Source: an uncultured Dorea sp. (lineage in GTDB: Bacteria; Bacillota; Clostridia; Lachnospirales; Lachnospiraceae). From it: DNA of 18,490 nt. The DNA lies in the NCBI GenBank assembly GCA_910584265.1, contig CAJTZE010000058.1:1-18490 (forward strand). Reading direction: 5' to 3'. Both the position numbers and the translations under genes were made by a program. The stretch's first letter is position 1. Each line of letters starts with the position of its first letter. A model generated the notes under the pieces. That model was not told the DNA's origin. It searched no databases and saw only the letters and a program-made list of their open reading frames with translations. Below, in pieces: positions 16,247-18,490 of the stretch.

Positions 16247-17074
16247 TCACCGGCTTTCATAAAGTTGCATTTTGTCTTCTACAAATTCCCGCATTCCCTG
16301 GAAAATAAAATATACCGAAGCGGCCCCAGCGTCCTGATAACCAATGGCTTTTTCCAACAGGGAGTTAGCCCGTCCAAATTTTGCAGTATATTTTTTCGTA
16401 TCCTCCAGTCCCTTTTGTGCTGCGTTTTCAGCAGCCGCCAGCATTTTCAGAAGTCCCTTTTCTTGATTGCCAAGCATTGCATCAACAGCCGGAGAGAGTG
16501 CATCCACCATAGTTTTGTCGCCGGGCTGTGCTCCTCCGCGGGCTTGAATGGCTTCCAGGCTTTTCTTTTCCATAATAGCAAGGTCGGAAGCGGTCAGGAC
16601 AGCTTTGGGAACGGCTTCTGCCGTACCGGCCAGATAGAGGCTTCCGAAGATGACCCCGGAAGCTCCGCCCATGCTCCTAAGCATTGCCTGCCCTGCGGTT
16701 TTGAAAATGGAATAAACATTAGTTTCGTTCTCCATCTTTAAAAGTGCTTTTTTTGCTTTCAGCATTCCGCCAGCCATTCCGATTCCGTGGTCGCCGTCGC
16801 CGATTGCACTGTCAACTTCCGTCAGGTAAGGTTTCTTAAGAATGATTTTATCGGCTATGTATAGAAGCATATTTTTCGCATCTTCGACAGTCAGCTCTGC
16901 CAGAACACCGGAGGAGCTGCGGACAATCGAAGAAGGAGTCCAGCTTTTTTCATCAAATTCCAGCTGTTCCTGCTCATCTGTATCCTCATTAAAATCCTCT
17001 TTGGAGCTATGATTAACGGAGGAAGGATTCTCTTTTAATGTTCCCGCCGCGTAATACGGAGAATAGCAGGGCAT
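16247..17074 (-). CDS. dhaL: DhaL-like ADP/ATP-binding half of a dihydroxyacetone-type kinase
   Basis: The C-terminal half of a DhaK-DhaL kinase. DhaL binds the nucleotide and Mg2+ and transfers phosphate to the substrate held by DhaK. The 275 residues start with a linker-like, acidic segment (1 to about 60) unlike free DhaL, then a helical barrel with IGDGDHGIGMAGG (D93, D95, H96 as metal ligands), GGASGVIFGSLYLAG, and GAQPGDKTMVDAL. The ATG at 17074 has no ribosome site. The six codons before it and the linker are in the same frame as dhaK, separated from it only by the TAG at 17095-17093, so this is the second half of what was, or still is, one fusion protein. Expression would need readthrough, reinitiation 18 bases after the stop, or an unseen start. 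Confidence 0.85.
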   Translation of the reverse strand: MPCYSPYYAAGTLKENPSSVNHSSKEDFNEDTDEQEQLEFDEKSWTPSSIVRSSSGVLAELTVEDAKNMLLYIADKIILKKPYLTEVDSAIGDGDHGIGMAGGMLKAKKALLKMENETNVYSIFKTAGQAMLRSMGGASGVIFGSLYLAGTAEAVPKAVLTASDLAIMEKKSLEAIQARGGAQPGDKTMVDALSPAVDAMLGNQEKGLLKMLAAAENAAQKGLEDTKKYTAKFGRANSLLEKAIGYQDAGAASVYFIFQGMREFVEDKMQLYESR

Positions 17075-17092
17075 GTCATAATAGTGCAGCAG

Positions 17093-18043
17093 CTAGGAAT
17101 CTAACCGCAGGATCGTAATGGAAAATCCGCCCATTTCCATACAGGTACAGCAGGTTTTGATTTCCGAGTCATGGATGCTCAGGCCGTCCTGTTTTAAATG
17201 CTTGTACAAATTGAAATAGACTAAATTCAGTTCCATCATAGGAGTAGAGCCGAGGCCGTTTACAAGGACTGCAATCCGTTCTCCTGATGAAAGCTTCATT
17301 TCATTCCTGAGCTCGGCATACATGCGGTCAACTATTTTATCCGCGGTCATCATACGGGTCCGTTCTATGCCGGGCTCGCCGTGAAGCCCCATGCCGAATT
17401 CCAGTTCGTCGTCCGCAAGAGTGAAGGTTGGTTTATCATTTCCGGGCAGTGTGCCTGGCGCGGTAGCAACACCGATTGTGCGGATGTTGTCTCTTGCTTT
17501 CTCTGTTATCCGGAGAACTTCATCAAAAGCCAGACCCGCATCGCAGGCGGCGCCGGCGCATTTGATAACGAAAACATCGCCCGCGATACCGCGGCGGTCA
17601 AACTTGCGTTCTTCCGGGGCAGAGAGAAAATCATCCCATACCCGCACATGTGCTGTTTTGATCCCATCTGCCCGGCAGAGTTCTTCTGCCATATCAAAAT
17701 TTAGATTGTCACCGGCATAGCAGCCATAAACGAATAGAACGCCCATTCCCTGATCCACGGCCCTTGCAGTTTTATAGATCAATTCAGGATTCGGGGATGC
17801 ACAGACATTGCCGCAGGCGACAGCATCTGCAAGTCCGGCGCCGCAGTATCCTATGAACAGAGGTTCATGACCGCTTCCGCCGCCGATTACAAGAACGGTT
17901 TTATTCTTTCTCGCTTTTCTGTATTTGAAAGCATTATAATTTCCGATTCTTTTATAATATTTTCGATAGGCGGCCAGATACCCGGCCAGACTTTCTTCTA
18001 CCACATTCTCAATATTTGGATTTAAGATTTTTTTGATAGCCAT
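17093..18043 (-). CDS. dhaK: DhaK-like substrate-binding half of a dihydroxyacetone-type kinase
   Basis: DhaK binds dihydroxyacetone or a similar short ketose covalently through a histidine. The 316 residues hold VIGGGSGHEP (52-61), GCYAGDNLNF (108-117), and GMGLHGEPGIER with the active histidine H221, plus the subdomain ending MEMGGFSITILRLDS. The normal protein would continue; here a TAG stop follows. No DhaM gene is visible, and a DhaK-DhaL fusion is the layout of ATP-dependent dihydroxyacetone kinases and of related erythrulose/tetrose kinases. The ATG at 18043 has AAAGGAGT at 18055-18062. An alternative GTG at 18091 with GGGAGG would add 16 residues; the shorter start fits the family (M-x-KKILN). 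Confidence 0.92.
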   Translation of the reverse strand: MAIKKILNPNIENVVEESLAGYLAAYRKYYKRIGNYNAFKYRKARKNKTVLVIGGGSGHEPLFIGYCGAGLADAVACGNVCASPNPELIYKTARAVDQGMGVLFVYGCYAGDNLNFDMAEELCRADGIKTAHVRVWDDFLSAPEERKFDRRGIAGDVFVIKCAGAACDAGLAFDEVLRITEKARDNIRTIGVATAPGTLPGNDKPTFTLADDELEFGMGLHGEPGIERTRMMTADKIVDRMYAELRNEMKLSSGERIAVLVNGLGSTPMMELNLVYFNLYKHLKQDGLSIHDSEIKTCCTCMEMGGFSITILRLDS

Positions 18044-18103
18044 ATGTATGAAGACTCCTTTGATATATACTTTTCTTGGTGCATACTTCACCGTAAGTAC
18101 CTC

Positions 18104-18138
18104 CCATCTGAATTTTTGAAATGCTAAAATCCAGATGG
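18104..18138. repeat. 13-bp inverted repeat upstream of dhaK, candidate operator or RNA hairpin
   Basis: CCATCTGAATTTT (18104-18116) and AAAATCCAGATGG (18126-18138) match as an inverted repeat in 12 of 13 positions with a 9-base centre. It lies about 60 bp before the dhaK ATG, next to a GGGAGG site. It could be a regulator operator, or an RNA hairpin acting on translation. Confidence 0.4.
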
Positions 18139-18201
18139 AGAGGGCGGGGAGTGGCAACGAATATCAAATACAGCCCTGCGGCACATTCCGATAAAAAACG
18201 A

Positions 18202-18240
18202 CAAAAGAAAAACCGCAAAGGCTCTGTGACCTCTACGGTT
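18202..18240 (-). terminator. intrinsic terminator (- strand), in front of dhaK
   Basis: Read on the - strand, AACCGTAGAGG (18240-18230) pairs with CCTTTGCGGTT (18221-18211) as an 11-bp stem including two G-T pairs, followed by a T-rich run (TTTTTCTTTT, 18212-18203). It ends a transcript arriving from the right edge, so dhaK needs its own promoter downstream of it, or it acts as a leader attenuator. Confidence 0.6.
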
Positions 18241-18284
18241 ATAGGAGATACATATTCTGTTAAGTGGAGATTCTACTTCTGGTT

Positions 18285-18413
18285 TCATGGTGAGAAGTAG
18301 CGTTGCATAAGCAGGGATTTTTTTAACTGGCTTCCTGCCAATCCCCGATATGCTATGTATAAGTCAAATCTGCGTTGCATGAGCAGATAGATTACTGCCC
18401 GAAAAAAGGACAT
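18285..18413 (-). other. structured intergenic segment with 42-codon small ORF and direct repeats
   Basis: Region 18158-18490 has no large gene. Between the two terminator-like hairpins an ORF starts at ATG 18413 (GGAGG nine bases before, T7 run between) and ends at TGA 18285: 42 codons, mostly hydrophobic/basic, MSFFRAVIYLLMQRRF at its start. I do not recognise it. A 15-bp direct repeat GCGTTGCATRAGCAG (18300-18314 and 18372-18386, one mismatch) lies inside it and so gives the repeated peptide LMQR. CTACTTCT/AGAAGTAG (8-bp perfect stem, 18271-18298 area) follows. Nested stems (GGGATT/AATCCC, GGC/GCC) suggest a structured RNA; a small protein, an RNA or both are possible. Confidence 0.35.
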
Positions 18414-18452
18414 AAAAAAATCCCTCCAAACTTCAAAAACAGGTCTGGAGAG
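18414..18452 (-). terminator. intrinsic terminator-like hairpin (- strand) near the window edge
   Basis: On the - strand CTCTCCAGAC (18452-18443) pairs with GTTTGGAGGG (18431-18422), a 10-bp stem with two G-T pairs, followed by A and seven T (18420-18414). It probably ends a gene that lies beyond the right edge. The flanking TGCCCGAAAA (18396-18405) and TTTTCGGGCA (18466-18475) form a wider 10-bp perfect inverted repeat around it, and its GGAGG could double as the ribosome site of the small ORF. Confidence 0.55.
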
Positions 18453-18490
18453 TGTCTGTTAAGTCTTTTCGGGCATAGCAATACCGCCCA

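Noticed and set aside
16228..16250. TGAAA/TTTCA dyad at the end of dhaL as a possible catabolite-response element
   Set aside because: The spacing and centre do not match the cre consensus, and the arms overlap the dhaL stop codon.
18044..18157. Long upstream extension of dhaK as annotated by the longest open frame
   Set aside because: The first ATG of that frame covers an inverted repeat and leader; AAAGGAGT before 18043 and the family N-terminus (KKILN) support the shorter start.
18158..18490. CRISPR array or insertion-sequence end
   Set aside because: Only one 15-bp direct repeat pair, no spacer series, no transposase and no target-site duplication are visible.

Overview
The window most likely comes from a low-to-mid GC Firmicute of the gut Lachnospiraceae type (Clostridia). 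This is inferred from the strong AGGAGG-type ribosome binding sites, the bacterial ntp-type V-ATPase operon, and the mix of PTS, dihydroxyacetone-kinase-like and AraC/GH13 genes. Species cannot be fixed from the sequence alone.

Positions 1-8965 (+ strand) hold a complete, tightly packed V-type (A/V-type) ATPase operon in the order F(G/H-like stalk)-I-K-E-C-G(F)-A-B-D, the same order as the first nine genes of the Enterococcus hirae ntp operon. It has a candidate promoter upstream and a strong hairpin terminator after the last gene. The ring subunit K keeps the residues that bind Na+ in E. hirae NtpK (L61, T64, Q65, a Gln at 116, Glu145), so the machine probably moves Na+. All other key residues checked (P-loop in A, Arg350 in B, two membrane Arg in I) are present.

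Positions 8999-11723 hold a divergent pair: a GH13 alpha-glucosidase (- strand) and an AraC-family regulator (+ strand) that share a 142-bp AT-rich intergenic region. The regulator probably controls the glucosidase. Just after it lies the decayed remnant of a pentapeptide-repeat gene (- strand).

Positions 12101-13009 (+) encode an unrecognised membrane protein with a Cys/His cluster that resembles a zinc-binding knuckle. It converges on the accessory operon across an inverted repeat.

Positions 13131-18043 (- strand) form a sugar/polyol operon read in the order dhaK, dhaL, PTS EIIBC, zinc-dependent dehydrogenase, PTS EIIA. Two lesions are visible. The DhaK-DhaL fusion is split by one in-frame TAG stop, and the mannitol-family EIIBC gene has lost an internal segment with a frameshift. 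As given, sugar uptake by this PTS is probably dead, while the kinase halves and the dehydrogenase remain intact. A plausible original role is uptake of a polyol or ketose as its phosphate, oxidation by the SorE-like dehydrogenase, and phosphorylation of a dihydroxyacetone-like ketose by DhaK/DhaL; the actual substrate is unknown.

Positions 18100-18490 contain no large gene but hold dense structure on the - strand: two intrinsic-terminator-like hairpins, a 15-bp direct repeat, a perfect 8-bp stem, a 42-codon small ORF, and an inverted repeat close to the dhaK start.
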